Part shown: positions 17,737 through 28,328 of the stretch, one piece after another
Layout: each line of letters starts with the position of its first letter
Position numbering within the stretch: position 1 is the first letter of the stretch
Source of the DNA: Reinekea forsetii
GTDB lineage: Bacteria > Pseudomonadota > Gammaproteobacteria > Pseudomonadales > Natronospirillaceae
Assembly (NCBI RefSeq): GCF_002795845.1
Contig: NZ_CP011797.1
Span: 1,573,501-1,637,500 of the forward strand
DNA length: 64,000 nucleotides
Direction of reading: 5' to 3'
Notes under the pieces: model-generated
Told to the model about the DNA's origin: nothing
Seen by the model: only the letters and a program-made list of their open reading frames with translations
Databases searched by the model: none
Program-made: the position numbers and the translations under genes

Positions 17737-18870
17737 GTGAAAAAGATTTGTATTGTAGTTAATTCAATGAGCTTTTTTCTCTCTCACCGCAAGGATATTG
17801 CAATTAGTGCGGATAAAATTGGTTTTCAAGTATATATTTTAGCTCCATTTGATTGTGCTATTCCAACTGGTTTTTCTAACAAAATAAAATTCATTGATAT
17901 CAATTTACATCGAAGTTCATTTAATCCTTTAAAAGAGTTGTTTAGTTTTATATCTCTTTATAGAGAAATTTCTAAAATATCACCTGATGTTCTTCATCTC
18001 GTAACTTTAAAACCTATTATATATGGAGGCCTGATTGCCCGTCTAATTAAGAGCGTCAGTCCTGTTTTTGCAATTTCTGGGCTGGGTAGTGTTTTCACTG
18101 CAACTGGGCTATATGCAGCAATTAGAAAATCAATTATTAGTTATATGTATCGATTAGTGTTGAACGGAACTGCAGCAGTTGTAATATGCCAGAATCAAAA
18201 TGATGCAAGTGTAATTAACAAGATAAGCAATAGCAGCTCATACAAGCTTGTGCTTATAAATGGTTCGGGTGTGGACCTATCAGAATATTCTCCGGCCCTT
18301 ATGCCAAAATCTCCTCTGACTGTTACCATGGCAACGAGGCTGTTAGTGGACAAAGGAGTCCGGGATTTTGTTATTGCAGCAGGTTTGGCGTCTAAAGAAG
18401 GTTTACCTATAAAATTTATATTGGCGGGCTCTATCGATTTAGGAAATCCATACTCAATCACCCAAGAAGAGCTAGTTGAATGGGCATTGATTGACACGCT
18501 ATCTATTATTGGTTTCTGTGAAGATATCCCCTCACTGTATGCAAATAGCCATGTTGTTTGTTTGCCTTCGTATTATGGCGAAGGTATCCCCAAGGCTTTG
18601 ATAGAAGCAACTGCTTCAGGTCGGGCAATAATTACTACAGACACACCTGGTTGTAGGGAGACAGTATCAGAAAACTTAAATGGTTATTTGGTTTGTAGGG
18701 AATCACCTTCGGAGATAGTTTTAAATTTAAAAAAATTCTTGTCAGATAGCAGTTTGATACAAAAATTTGGCGATTACTCACGCTATTTAGCGGAATCGAA
18801 ATTTGACGTTAGATGGGTCGTTCATAAGCATTTAGAAATATATAACGAACTTTCAGATAAGGACTCTTAA
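17737..18870 (+). CDS. Intact GT4 glycosyltransferase inside the IS field
   Basis: A 377-residue GT4 enzyme starting at GTG 17737, with AAGG at 17726-17729 seven bases before. The acceptor domain has FFLSHRKDIA, KFIDINLHRSSFNP and AISGLGSVFTATG; the donor domain has INGSGVDLSEYSP, MATRLLVDKGVRDF, YYGEGIPKALIEA (the E-x7-E patch) and TDTPGCRETV. It belongs with the WbpH/PglA-like glycosyltransferases of O-antigen and capsule loci. It is the only intact non-IS gene between 10,321 and 25,042 and is flanked on both sides by copies of IS-D and IS-C. The 268 bases upstream (17469-17736) and 270 downstream hold no gene; a promoter is not obvious. Confidence 0.8.
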   Translation: MKKICIVVNSMSFFLSHRKDIAISADKIGFQVYILAPFDCAIPTGFSNKIKFIDINLHRSSFNPLKELFSFISLYREISKISPDVLHLVTLKPIIYGGLIARLIKSVSPVFAISGLGSVFTATGLYAAIRKSIISYMYRLVLNGTAAVVICQNQNDASVINKISNSSSYKLVLINGSGVDLSEYSPALMPKSPLTVTMATRLLVDKGVRDFVIAAGLASKEGLPIKFILAGSIDLGNPYSITQEELVEWALIDTLSIIGFCEDIPSLYANSHVVCLPSYYGEGIPKALIEATASGRAIITTDTPGCRETVSENLNGYLVCRESPSEIVLNLKKFLSDSSLIQKFGDYSRYLAESKFDVRWVVHKHLEIYNELSDKDS

Positions 18871-19209
18871 CGATGCGCGGGCTCTGTTGTTCAAAACAAC
18901 GAGCCTTACAAAGAGGCGATATTTTACCAATCAATGAAGAGTTGGAGGTGTGCGTTTAAGAATGCTTTTTTCAAATAGTTATATATTGCTTTCTAGTCAT
19001 GATTCGAGATTTATATAGGCACAAAAAAATTGAAGATTTTGATAAACTGAGCGTTCGTGTTATTAGTTCTTGAGTAATTCAATGCTTTTTAAATATCTCA
19101 GATTGCGACGAGTTTGGTATAACTCGGTTTAAAAGGATATTGACCTGGTCAAATTTTTTAGTACAACCCAGTTAAGAGGCTTCCTTTAATTTTAGTTTCG
19201 GTATTTGCA

Positions 19210-20010
19210 TCCCAAATTCAAACTGATTTAGCGATTTATGGCGCTAGTAAGAATGCCATATGTGGCTGTTGTAACACATGGTAATGTAGTTCATGACATC
19301 CTGTTGCGCCTCGTTACGCTTCTGGTAGTTGCGCCACTGCACACGCTCTTGTTTCAAGCTGCCGAATAAGCTCTTTCCTATGGCGTTATCCCAGAAATTT
19401 CCCTTACGACTCATACTGCCAACAAAGTCGTGGACCTTTAACAAACGGCGATATGCGTTGCTAGCATACTGCGATCAGCGACTAGAGTGAACAATCAGGC
19501 CAGCTTTGGGTCGGCGCTGCCAAATGGCCATTCTTAATGCATCACAGAGCAACTGAGCTGTCATTCGTGATCTCATGCTCCAGCTAACACCCCGCCGTGA
19601 GTATAAGTCGATAAGCGTAGCCAAATAAAGGCAACCTTCTTCAGTCCAGATGTACGTAATATCCTGTACACGGGCCTGATTAGGGCCTTTTGCCGCAAAG
19701 TCGCAGTTGAGTATGTTATCAAACAGCGGCTTGGCGTGATTGCTGTTTGTCGTTATTTTAAACTTCTTTCGACGTTTAACTAACACGCTGGCTTCTTTCA
19801 TTTGTTTCTTCGCCTTATTGCGGCTCACTGGGTAGCTCATAATGCCCAATGCAAACTTCATACTTCGACCGCCATAATTATGGTCAGAGGCCTTGCCAAT
19901 CTCTTGAACGGCTTCAATTAGCTCCAAATGATAATAATCAACGGCCTTGCTTAAATGACGATAATAGCCTCCACGGGTAACGCCCAAATGCCGACACATC
20001 AAACTTTCCA
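19210..20010 (-). pseudogene. IS-E orfB, decayed DDE transposase
   Basis: The minus-strand frame 20002-19478 reads MCRHLGVTRGGYYRHL, VQDITYIWTEEG (first Asp) and IDLYSRRGVSWSM, then stops at HSSR; the continuation (19444-19244) has SMSRKGNFWDNAIGKS where the third acidic residue (normally the E after WDNA) is a Lys. With a stop, a lost catalytic Glu and a broken orfA, it is inactive. It is an IS3-group orfB by layout. Confidence 0.7.
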
Positions 20011-20312
20011 GGCCAGGTCTTCTTGTGTTGTATGATAAACGAATACTTTAGATCGTTTCTTTGGAAAAAAAGACCGTCGCTTTTTTAGGATATCCTTTTC
20101 CATTTGAAGGCGTTTAACTTGTGCCCTGAGATCCCTAATTTCTTCTAGCTCTGGCGCGAGCTTACCATTGTCGTGGTCAAGTATTCCCGGACAGTAAATT
20201 AAGTTTTTTCCCGCTGCTGCCGGGGTCAAACCGTTATTGTAACTGTGGGGCCGTCGATTATTGTAATAATCCATTAGATAATGACTGATATCCATTTTCG
20301 CTTCGTGGTTCA

Positions 20313-20534
<222 letters not shown>

Positions 20535-20993
20535 TCATTGCCAGCTGGGTATCAACCTTATCCTATAGCGCCCAACCAACAACCCGCCGTGCGTACAGGT
20601 CCATTACGACCGCCAAGTAGATCCATCGTGAACCAGACCATACATAGGTAATATTCCCGCACCAGAAATGATTTGGCTGAGAAACGTTAAAGGCTCGTGA
20701 TAGTATATTAGGCACTTCGATATGTTCCGATTTTGCGATCTTGTATTTGTGGGGCCCAGGCTGGCAACAGACCAAGGACGCCTCTTTCATCAGCGAACGG
20801 ACGCGGTAGCGGCCCGCTCGAATGCCTTCATTGGTCAGGCTCGATTGAATCATTCGACTGCCAGCGGAACCTCGGCTTTCGTTAAAGGTCCGAATAGCGC
20901 CTTTAGTTCGAACCCCTATGTGTCAACCTGATAGCAGACACTCACCAAGTGAGTTAACATACATTTAGGGCCCCGGTATCAGGAACCACCACT

Positions 20994-21398
20994 ATGCCAA
21001 AACCAATAGAAACTCGCGAAAGTTCTCAGATTCAACCCGCCCCAGAGCTGGAAAAGCGGACCCGTCGGCGTTTTTCAACCGAATATAAACTCAATATTAT
21101 TGCCCAGGCCAATCAGTGTGCTCACGGAGAGCTGGGACAGTTGTTGCGTCGAGAAAACCTTTATAGCAACCAACTTCAGCAGTGGCGGAAGGAGTTGTCC
21201 CAACGTGGACCAGAAGGTCTGGCTAAAACGAGCCCCGGCCCTCAAGCGTCCAAAAGCGCGGATCAAAAACGTATCGAACAGCTTGAAAAAGAGAATGGCC
21301 GATTACAGCGGAAGTTGCAAATATCCGAGGGTTGCTTAGATCTCCAAAAAAAAGCCTTTGCCATGATCGAACAATTCCAGGATGGCGACAAGAAATGA
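20994..21398 (+). CDS. IS-C orfA, copy 2
   Basis: The 134-residue product is identical to that at 13045-13449, including the A8-G slippage run (21346-21354) and the ATGA overlap with orfB at 21395. See copy 1 for the domain description. Confidence 0.85.
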   Translation: MPKPIETRESSQIQPAPELEKRTRRRFSTEYKLNIIAQANQCAHGELGQLLRRENLYSNQLQQWRKELSQRGPEGLAKTSPGPQASKSADQKRIEQLEKENGRLQRKLQISEGCLDLQKKAFAMIEQFQDGDKK

Positions 21399-22483
21399 TG
21401 TCCTTAGTGGAACATCGCGATCCAGTGATACCGTTGGTTCCTGCTTGCAGGGCGTTGTCGCTCAGTCGCAGTGCCTTCTATGGTCGACGTCCTGCGTCAT
21501 TGGAACAGCCACAGCGGACCGCTCGACATCAGTGTGTTCAGCCTCGGGCGTTAAACGACTCGGAGAACCAAGCCGTCCTGGCCGTACTCAATAGCGATGA
21601 ATTTTGTGATCAGCCCCCTTACGAGGTTTATCAGCAGTTATTGCAGCAAGCTATTTATCTGTGCTCGGTCAGTACTATGTATCGATTGCTTCGTCGCCAG
21701 CGTGCGGTGGGTGAGCGCAGAAAGCAACGCCCCGCCCAGCATCACGCCATTCCACGCCTGCTCGCCACCGAGCCGAATGAGGTCTGGACGTGGGACATAA
21801 CCAAACTAGCGACTCAGCAGCGTGGAAAATACTTGTCTTTGTATGTGGTGATCGATTTGTTCAGTCGCTTTGTAGTGGCATGGATGATCTCACGCAAAGA
21901 AAACAGTGCACTCGCCCAACAGTTAATGGATGAAGCGCTGGTGCGATATGGCGTGGGACCGGGCCAGCTGACCATCCACCAGGATCGCGGAGCGCCCATG
22001 ACCGCGCATAACTATCTGGAGCTCATGGGGGAATTTAAGGTGACCAGTAGCCACAGTAGACCGCGCGTCAGTAACGACAATCCCTTTAGCGAAAGTCAGT
22101 TTAAGACCTGTAAATATCAACCGGATTATCCGGGGGTTTTTACCAATGTCAGTCATTCACGCCAGTGGTTTGAACGCTATTTCGATTGGTACAATTTTGA
22201 CCATCATCACAGTGGGCTTGAAGGCTATACGCCCGAACAAGTGTTCACGGGTCAGCATGAAGCGGTGCACGCTGAGCGCCAGAAGGGACTCGATGACCAG
22301 TATGGGAAGCACCCCGAACGGTTTGTGGCAGGCCGGCCCTTGGCAGCCCGACCACCGAGTGAAGTTGCCATTAATCCCATTACGCCTCAGATGCTTGAAG
22401 AGGGAGCGCCGAACATGGTGAATTTCCCTACTTTGCCAGTGGCCCAAAATATTCTAATGAAAAATACTTTAATTTTGGACTGA
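21332..22483 (+). CDS. IS-C orfB, copy 2
   Basis: Identical in sequence to the product at 13383-14534 with all three acidic residues present (WTWDIT, HQDRGAP, NPFSES). The likely independent start is ATG 21395. Intact and potentially active. Confidence 0.85.
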   Translation: MLRSPKKSLCHDRTIPGWRQEMMSLVEHRDPVIPLVPACRALSLSRSAFYGRRPASLEQPQRTARHQCVQPRALNDSENQAVLAVLNSDEFCDQPPYEVYQQLLQQAIYLCSVSTMYRLLRRQRAVGERRKQRPAQHHAIPRLLATEPNEVWTWDITKLATQQRGKYLSLYVVIDLFSRFVVAWMISRKENSALAQQLMDEALVRYGVGPGQLTIHQDRGAPMTAHNYLELMGEFKVTSSHSRPRVSNDNPFSESQFKTCKYQPDYPGVFTNVSHSRQWFERYFDWYNFDHHHSGLEGYTPEQVFTGQHEAVHAERQKGLDDQYGKHPERFVAGRPLAARPPSEVAINPITPQMLEEGAPNMVNFPTLPVAQNILMKNTLILD

Positions 22484-22626
22484 CTGTCCAAAACAGGTTG
22501 ACACGTTCCGGAACCGTTGAACGTTAATATGGCGTTTCTGTTGGCAATAATCATAGTACGATGCTCGCGGCACACTAAAGGCCTTACAGACCATATCGAC
22601 CGGCTCAAGCTCTCTCAATTGGTAAA

Positions 22627-22962
22627 TCAGTTCTTACGATTCCATTCGACCGACATTAAGAGAGCAGCCGGAATGCCGTACCAAGCCTTTTTTAGTATGA
22701 TTTTTTCACGTTCCAGTCGATTAACTCGTGCCTCTAGTTCTTGAATGCGCTGCTGATCGGGCGTTAAGGCCTTACTTACAGGCGTAATGCCGCCCCGCTC
22801 AGCTTTAAGTTGGTCAACCCAGCGGCGAAGTCCGGTCTCGCCGACATCGAGAGATCTGCTGGCTTCGGTCATCGAATAGCCCTGGTCCACCACCAGGAAG
22901 GCAGCTTCGTGTTTAAATTCGGTCGAAAATGAACGTCGTTTCTTTCCCATTGAACACCTCAA
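22627..22962 (-). CDS. IS-D orfA (copy 2)
   Basis: A 111-residue IS3-family orfA, open from ATG 22962: MGKKRRSFSTEFKHEAA, EASRSLDVGETGLRRW as helix-turn-helix, and IQELEARVNRLEREKI as coiled coil, followed by an A-rich ILKKA slip zone where -1 frameshifting into orfB is usual. This copy lacks the stop seen in copy 1. The partner orfB is broken, so it can bind but probably not move the element. Confidence 0.75.
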   Translation of the reverse strand: MRCSMGKKRRSFSTEFKHEAAFLVVDQGYSMTEASRSLDVGETGLRRWVDQLKAERGGITPVSKALTPDQQRIQELEARVNRLEREKIILKKAWYGIPAALLMSVEWNRKN

Positions 22963-23261
22963 ATACAGGTGGCTAGTTTACCACCTAAAATGGTGTCCGG
23001 GATTATTAGACCACTACACATTGCCCCGAAAGGCCTGCCTTGAGCCATCGGCCTGGTGCTCTTGAATCCATCTCGCAATCAAATTAGGGTTAATACCTAG
23101 ACTTCGCGAGGCCTCAGATTTGGTGTATTCTGGTTCTAGCACTAAGCTGAGGGCATCTAGCTTAAATACTTTCGGGTACTCCTTTTTTTTGGTCATTTAA
23201 TTTGCTCCAGTTTTGAGTATTGTCTCTTAACTAGGCTGTTCTAATCCATTAGACCACGTCA

Positions 23262-23698
23262 TATTTCATTCTACACTGCTGTCGAGCTCTGACTAAGAAA
23301 TATCGTTTCTTCATAGAAGTTGACATTAATTTCTATGATAATGACTTAATGACTTAATGACTTAATGACTTAATGGTTTATGCAGCGTGATGCGCGCAAA
23401 TTATGAATGATATTTCATCCAATAGTATTGAGGAGGTCCGCGGTGTTAATGCTTAGTAATTCCTTCACTTGGAAAAGTTAACAACTGATTTAGGAGTAAA
23501 GTAATTTGTATTTCTGAGTTCAATCAGGGAAATTGCGAAATGATCCAGCCCTCTTAAGATGTTCAACTTTGACAATTTAAATATACCTTATGTCCCCTAT
23601 GGATTGTCTTTTTATGGGGCAGAGCAAGGTTTTAATTGTTGAAAAAGCAATATCTAAAGAAGTGGTATTATCCGCACACCATTAGTACACGGGTCATG
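23262..23698. other. 437-base AT-rich spacer between IS-E and IS-F
   Basis: No gene or clear promoter is seen. Its only structure is an 8-base tandem repeat (listed separately). AT-rich, with many short runs of stops in all frames. Confidence 0.5.
23341..23372. repeat. Four perfect 8-base tandem copies (ATGACTTA)
   Basis: ATGACTTA is repeated four times head to tail and followed by ATGG. The tract lies in the gene-free spacer between two dead insertion sequences. Confidence 0.9.
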
Positions 23699-24890
23699 TG
23701 TAATCCCCCCTGAAATTAGCAGCAGTCATAAATCGATAACCCTCGTAAACTACCTATAGAGGACGTTGCTATGCAAACATTACAATTTACCGCAAGTCAG
23801 ATTATGGCCATATTAAAGCAGATTTAAGCAGGCGCCAGTGTTCCAGACCTGTGTCGAGAACACGGCTTCAGCTCAGCAGGCTTCTACGAATGGCGTACTA
23901 AGTTTGGCGGTATGGACGGATCTCTGATGAAGCGGTTGAAAGAACTAAAAGATGAGAATCGTCGGCTTAAAAAATATATGCTGAGGAAAAACTTAAGGCC
24001 GAGATAGCCAAGGAGGTTATCGAAAAAAGTTGTAAGGCTAGCCCTCCGGCGAGAGCTGGCAAAATCCATCCGAACTGAATACAACGTAAGTATCCGATTG
24101 GCATGCGATGTGCTCTCTATCAGTGACACCTGTTTTATGTAACAAGCTCAATTATCGGATGAAAATGCTGTTATCGCCGACTGGCTTCTAAGGCTCACGA
24201 CGGCCCATAAACGCTGGTTTTGGGGTTTTTTTTATGTTCCTACGCAATTCCAAAGGATTTCACTGGAATCATATGCGGGCACACCGCATCTATCATGACT
24301 TGGAATTAAACTTACGCATCAAGCCTGGAAAACGGATTAAAAGAGATAAGCCAGAGCCTCTCAGTGTGCCATCAGCGATAAATCATGCTTGGTCTATGGA
24401 CTTCATGAGCGATTCATTGAAAGACGGTCGTTCGGTCCGTACGTTCAATGTAATCGATGACTTTAATCAGGAATACTTAACGATTGACGTGGATTTTTCG
24501 CTACCGACTCAACGCGTTATCCGTTCATGGGAAAGAAACATTGAATGGCGCGGAAAACCCAGTGCACTTCGTTGTGACAATGGACCAGAATAAATCAGTC
24601 AGGATCTTATTAAGTGTGCGAACTAGGAGCAGATTAAATTGCTTTACATCCAGCCTGGGAAGCCAACTCAAAATGCTTACGTTGAACGATTCAACCGAAC
24701 TGCAAGGAATGAGTGGTTGGAATTGAATATCTTTGAGGACATTGAACAGGCTCAATTATTGGCAACCCAATGGCAATGGACTTGCAATAATGAGCGACCA
24801 CATTCTTCGATTGGCTTAGTTTCGCCAAGGCAACTATTGTGACTGATAAACTCCCTATTTTTAACTAACAATAAATTGGGGGAATTGAAA
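23699..24890 (+). mobile_element. IS-F, degenerate relative of IS-B
   Basis: Starts TGTAATCCCCCC at 23699 like IS-B and ends in a decayed GGGGGAATTGAA near 24890; length about 1.19 kb, equal to IS-B without its insert. OrfA (from 23771) has a stop after AILKQI and a frameshift after ENRRLKK. OrfB pieces at 24234-24593 and 24639-24842 carry WSMDFMSDSL, CDNGPE followed at once by TAA, and YVERFNRTARNEWLEL. All frames are broken, so the element cannot move itself. Orientation is opposite to IS-B. Confidence 0.8.
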
Positions 24891-25041
24891 TGCCTTTTAT
24901 AAAACTTTAGAAATATTGGCCATTGGATCTCCCGCTTTCCACAAGTGCAGGATAGTTTCCTTCATTTTAATAGGTCATCTTATTTGGATGCGTAATATTT
25001 ACGCTCCGTTTTATTTAGGAGTGTTGCCGTGACCGGTTGAA

Positions 25042-26409
25042 TCAATCTATGTGATTACTACTACTCATTCCCTCATTGAATCCTATTTTTATATGTGCAT
25101 TCGATAACACACTACTGAATAACGGACTATTAACTAGCGTTAGTACAAATGGCCCCATCCAGAAAAATAGATAAGACTCAAACATATTCATAAACAAAAA
25201 ATTTATTAAACCAAAGAGTGCAAAGTAGTGAATAGGTCGGCAGAGTTTGTGCGCTTTTGTTAAACCGTATATGACTGGTGTGAAAAACAAAAACAGACCG
25301 AGCAAACCACTACCTAGCATAATTTCGATGTAACTGTTGTGAAAATGACCAAACTGTTTTTTAACCCAATCAGGATGTTTCAGTGATTGTTTAACAATGT
25401 CAGTTCTTACTTTTCCACCGTAACCAATAAGCGGTTTCTCAGCAATCCACTCCAATGCTTGTAACCAGGTATTTACTCGGACGCCAATGCTGGTATAGGG
25501 TATGTTGTCCCAATCTCCTGCCGTAATCGCGCTTATTGTATTTTTCTCACTGAAAACTTTTTCGGTTAGGTTGTCTTTAAATAAATAGCTCATTGAGCCT
25601 ATTATAATTATTGCAGCTAGAGTTGACATCATTGCTTTGATGTTTTGCTTTGCTTTTTTTATTTTCACAATACGGTACATCGAGATCATTAGATAAACAA
25701 CAAAGGTAGTCAATAAACCCAAGAAAGCAGCCCGGGTCTGAGTGCCAATAATACCAATAGTACATAAGGCTCCAGCAATTGTGAGAAAGGCGGTAAAGCC
25801 AATTCTATGGATGATGGTCTTGTTTTTGATTGCATCTTGGAAATAACTCAAACACCCAATAAGTCCAAAAGAAAAGAACAGTGCCACATGCTGAGCATTG
25901 AGTATGCCAAAGTCGACTCGCCCACCTTGAAATATCCTAGCCACAGTTTGGTTGAAATTCGGATCCTGTAAGCAAGCAAAGAAAAATCCAATCAATGCAG
26001 TGCCTAAAAACAAGGCGACAGTACGATCATTGCCCCCCAACCACCAAGCAATAGGAATAAACAAATAGATTCTCGGCAGCTTTTCGAACTCTCCATATTT
26101 AACAGCAGATTCAGCATCTATTGAATAATTGATACCAAAAAAAACAAATGGTGCGGCAATGGCGAGGGCCCAAAATATCATCATTGGTTGTTTTTTGAAG
26201 AACCTCCAGTTTGTGACGAGTGGGTAAATAAACAATAGGGTCGTTACCGCCTCAGGCCAGCGATTAACCGAAGTCGGGGTCCAAATCTTAATAAATACGG
26301 TACAGAAGCAAGCCATAAGGGCTAACCAGACCATCCAATTCGGTCCGCGGTGGTAGGTCGACGGGAACCAGCGGTTTATATCGGTAATGGCAAGGGCGTG
26401 TTGGGTCAT
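25042..26409 (-). CDS. O-antigen ligase/polymerase family (Wzy_C) membrane protein
   Basis: A 455-residue protein with about eleven hydrophobic segments. A large periplasmic loop around residues 300-365 includes RVNTWLQALEWIAEKPLIGYG and then HFHNSYIEIMLGSGLLGLF, the His-containing signature of the WaaL/RfaL O-antigen ligase (Wzy_C) family. It may attach O-antigen to lipid A-core or polymerise repeat units. It runs opposite to the IS field and heads a minus-strand pair with the transferase at 26449-27312 (39-base gap). The stretch 24891-25041 downstream has no gene. A second member of this superfamily at 5477 is more likely the polymerase, which would leave this one as the ligase; that is inference. 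Confidence 0.75.
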   Translation of the reverse strand: MTQHALAITDINRWFPSTYHRGPNWMVWLALMACFCTVFIKIWTPTSVNRWPEAVTTLLFIYPLVTNWRFFKKQPMMIFWALAIAAPFVFFGINYSIDAESAVKYGEFEKLPRIYLFIPIAWWLGGNDRTVALFLGTALIGFFFACLQDPNFNQTVARIFQGGRVDFGILNAQHVALFFSFGLIGCLSYFQDAIKNKTIIHRIGFTAFLTIAGALCTIGIIGTQTRAAFLGLLTTFVVYLMISMYRIVKIKKAKQNIKAMMSTLAAIIIIGSMSYLFKDNLTEKVFSEKNTISAITAGDWDNIPYTSIGVRVNTWLQALEWIAEKPLIGYGGKVRTDIVKQSLKHPDWVKKQFGHFHNSYIEIMLGSGLLGLFLFFTPVIYGLTKAHKLCRPIHYFALFGLINFLFMNMFESYLFFWMGPFVLTLVNSPLFSSVLSNAHIKIGFNEGMSSSNHID

Positions 26410-26448
26410 TAATTGGGCCTGGGTTTCGAAGCTAGTGGATTAGGGGCG

Positions 26449-27312
26449 CTATCTTAGCGGAAAATGGTCTAAAAGTGCTTGCCATTGTGAGCGGTTACCG
26501 TCTTCTTTTATGTTGGTGTGGCCTAGGGCCATGGTTTGGCTGCGAGCAATGGGTATGGGTCTCGGCCTGGAGTGTTCGCTACGGCGTACTTGGGTATTGT
26601 TGCGCACAGCCATGGCTTTAAACCAAAGGTCATCGGCCTTGGGTGTCAGTTGCATATAAAGATCTTTATTGAGCGCGTCTGGATGTAAGCTGTTGGCTGG
26701 GTATAGGGTGCCGCCATAGCCAATGGCCAGTGTATCCGGTTGGCTCCCACCGGGTGGTTCGGCTCGCCAGTATTTATAGGCCTGTGCATCACCATTTTGC
26801 TCGTAGGTGATGGTTCGACATTCGTGGGCGATAATATCCCTGGGATGCTGAGTGTGCTCTGTTAGGAGCCGCTCTAGCCAATCGGTTGTGTACATTAGAT
26901 CATCGTCGCAGGTAACCAGGATATGGTTAGGGTATTCAGTTAGCGCAAAGGTTAGTTTGCGGTGGGAGCTGTGACCGTCGCGGAACTCAATTGAAAAGCG
27001 GTCGCCTACTAGGCGGGTCAATGAGCGAGGTAGCTCGCCCTTGAGGTCGTCGTTAAGCCATAAGATGATGCGTTCGGGTTGAATGCTTTGGTTTAACAGG
27101 CTGCGCACGGTAGTGCTTAATACGTGCAGGCGGCTGGGAATCGAGGTGAAGGTCACAATTACCGGCACCTCTGCCGGGCGGCTATTTTTGCCTAATGATT
27201 TTTTTGGTGTTAACGCCAAGCGAAGTGCCGTAAATAGGCTCTTCGGGTATTCCTTTAGTTTCATCTTGTTTAAACTGGCGTTAATTAAAGGCCTATTGTA
27301 AAGGGCCGACAT
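26449..27312 (-). CDS. GT-A-like glycosyltransferase
   Basis: ATG 27312 is the preferred start (287 residues); a TTG at 27324 is four codons further out and no strong ribosome site decides. VIVTFTSIPSRLHVLSTTVRSLL is a GT-A first strand and helix, ERIILWLNDD follows, and ILVTCDDDLMYTTDWLERL near residue 140 contains the acidic DDD metal/nucleotide motif. A basic C-terminal patch RSEHSRPRPIPIARS may contact the membrane or acceptor. It is probably co-transcribed with the ligase-like gene at 25042 and divergent from the gene at 27355. Donor sugar unknown. Confidence 0.65.
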   Translation of the reverse strand: MSALYNRPLINASLNKMKLKEYPKSLFTALRLALTPKKSLGKNSRPAEVPVIVTFTSIPSRLHVLSTTVRSLLNQSIQPERIILWLNDDLKGELPRSLTRLVGDRFSIEFRDGHSSHRKLTFALTEYPNHILVTCDDDLMYTTDWLERLLTEHTQHPRDIIAHECRTITYEQNGDAQAYKYWRAEPPGGSQPDTLAIGYGGTLYPANSLHPDALNKDLYMQLTPKADDLWFKAMAVRNNTQVRRSEHSRPRPIPIARSQTMALGHTNIKEDGNRSQWQALLDHFPLR

Positions 27313-27354
27313 CTTTTCACGCAAGGTTATTCAAGGTTATTGTTTTTGAAATCG

Positions 27355-28311
27355 ATGAATAAACAACGTTTTCGCCGCTTTGATTTATATACAACGGCTT
27401 ATAGAACGTTTTATAAGTTATTGGTGCCGGTCGCATTAAAGCATATGGCCATAACTAGGCCTTTTTTAAGGCTAATGGCTGACGCAGATGCCTGGCAAGT
27501 CTATTGGAAAGGGCATTGTATTGGTCGAACCGGGAGCTGGGCCGATTTAAGGGCCGAGGCACCGGTGCGTTTGTTTTCGGTGGGATCAGGGCCGTCTATT
27601 AATCAACAAGATTTAGGTCTAATACCCGGTGAACAGTGTGTGTTGGTCAATGGGGCTATCAGTCTGGTTCTGGATAGCACAGTCTCTAGGCCGTTCGCGG
27701 TTATGATCGAAGACAGTCGGTTTATCTATGAACGGGCCGACATGCTGATGCAGCTGCCGCAAGGAACGCGTTTGTGTTTGGTCGCCTCGGCGATGCAGGC
27801 GTTGGGCGCCACCTGTGGAGCCGAAGGCTTGGCTCACTTTGAGCTGTTTTTGATCGATGGCTTTGAGACGCCCTATGGTAAAGCTCGCCGAACAGTGAAT
27901 GATGCCCCCAATGAGTCCTATCGTATGTCCGCTAAGGCTAAGTTGAGCCTGAATTTGGCGCAGGGCCACTTTGGTTGCGGTACGGTGATGTATTGCGGTA
28001 TTCAGTTGGCGTTTCATTTGCGGGTGCAGCAGCTGTATTTGGTCGGTTTTGACCTAACCGATTTCGATCAACCCCGGTTTTATGAAAATCAGCACAATGC
28101 CGCTTGGACGGGCCTGCAGAACGCCTACCAGGAGCGTATTTTACCGGCTCTGAGGTTAGCGGTCGACATTGCGCAAGAATTCAATATGAGTATCGAGAAC
28201 TGCAGTCACACCTCAATTATACCCAGGGAACTGATTCCTTTTAATGCCAGATTAATGCCGCCCAGTTGGGATGGGCATTATGCGGGAGAAGAGGGCAGTG
28301 CAGAGCGATAA
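27355..28311 (+). CDS. DUF115/GT42-like protein of the LPS locus
   Basis: Preferred start ATG 27355 (318 residues); a TTG 15 bases earlier is in frame. LFSVGSGPSINQQDL near residue 67 is a glycine-rich nucleotide-binding-type loop with the SGPS pattern of DUF115 and GT42 proteins; CVLVNGAISL follows, and near residue 225 TVMYCGIQLAFHLRVQQLYL leads to VGFDLTDF, matching the second conserved strand of those families. This suggests a sugar-transfer role in lipopolysaccharide synthesis, but I cannot assign donor or product and would not call it a sialyltransferase. Between the divergent gene and wzz, in a GC-richer context than the upstream IS field. Confidence 0.45.
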   Translation: MNKQRFRRFDLYTTAYRTFYKLLVPVALKHMAITRPFLRLMADADAWQVYWKGHCIGRTGSWADLRAEAPVRLFSVGSGPSINQQDLGLIPGEQCVLVNGAISLVLDSTVSRPFAVMIEDSRFIYERADMLMQLPQGTRLCLVASAMQALGATCGAEGLAHFELFLIDGFETPYGKARRTVNDAPNESYRMSAKAKLSLNLAQGHFGCGTVMYCGIQLAFHLRVQQLYLVGFDLTDFDQPRFYENQHNAAWTGLQNAYQERILPALRLAVDIAQEFNMSIENCSHTSIIPRELIPFNARLMPPSWDGHYAGEEGSAER

Positions 28312-28328
28312 CCGTTCAGGGTTCCGCT

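Larger units (their letters stand above)
20914..22510 (+). mobile_element. IS-C copy 2 (1,597 bp), inserted in IS-D
   Basis: Every position is offset by 7,949 from copy 1 and the sequence reads the same throughout. GAAC flanks it at 20910-20913 and 22511-22514. The empty target TTCGAACCGTTG is preserved in IS-D copy 1 at 16958, so the insertion event is directly demonstrated. Orientation is the same as copy 1. Confidence 0.92.

Noticed and set aside
23341-23372. CRISPR-like repeat tract
   Set aside because: Units of eight bases without spacers; likewise the 14-, 18-, 23- and 28-base tracts have no spacers and no cas genes are near.
27355-28311. Sialyltransferase (GT42) annotation
   Set aside because: Only the SGPS loop and one later strand fit; the sequence is as close to DUF115 proteins, and no sialic acid synthesis genes are in the window.
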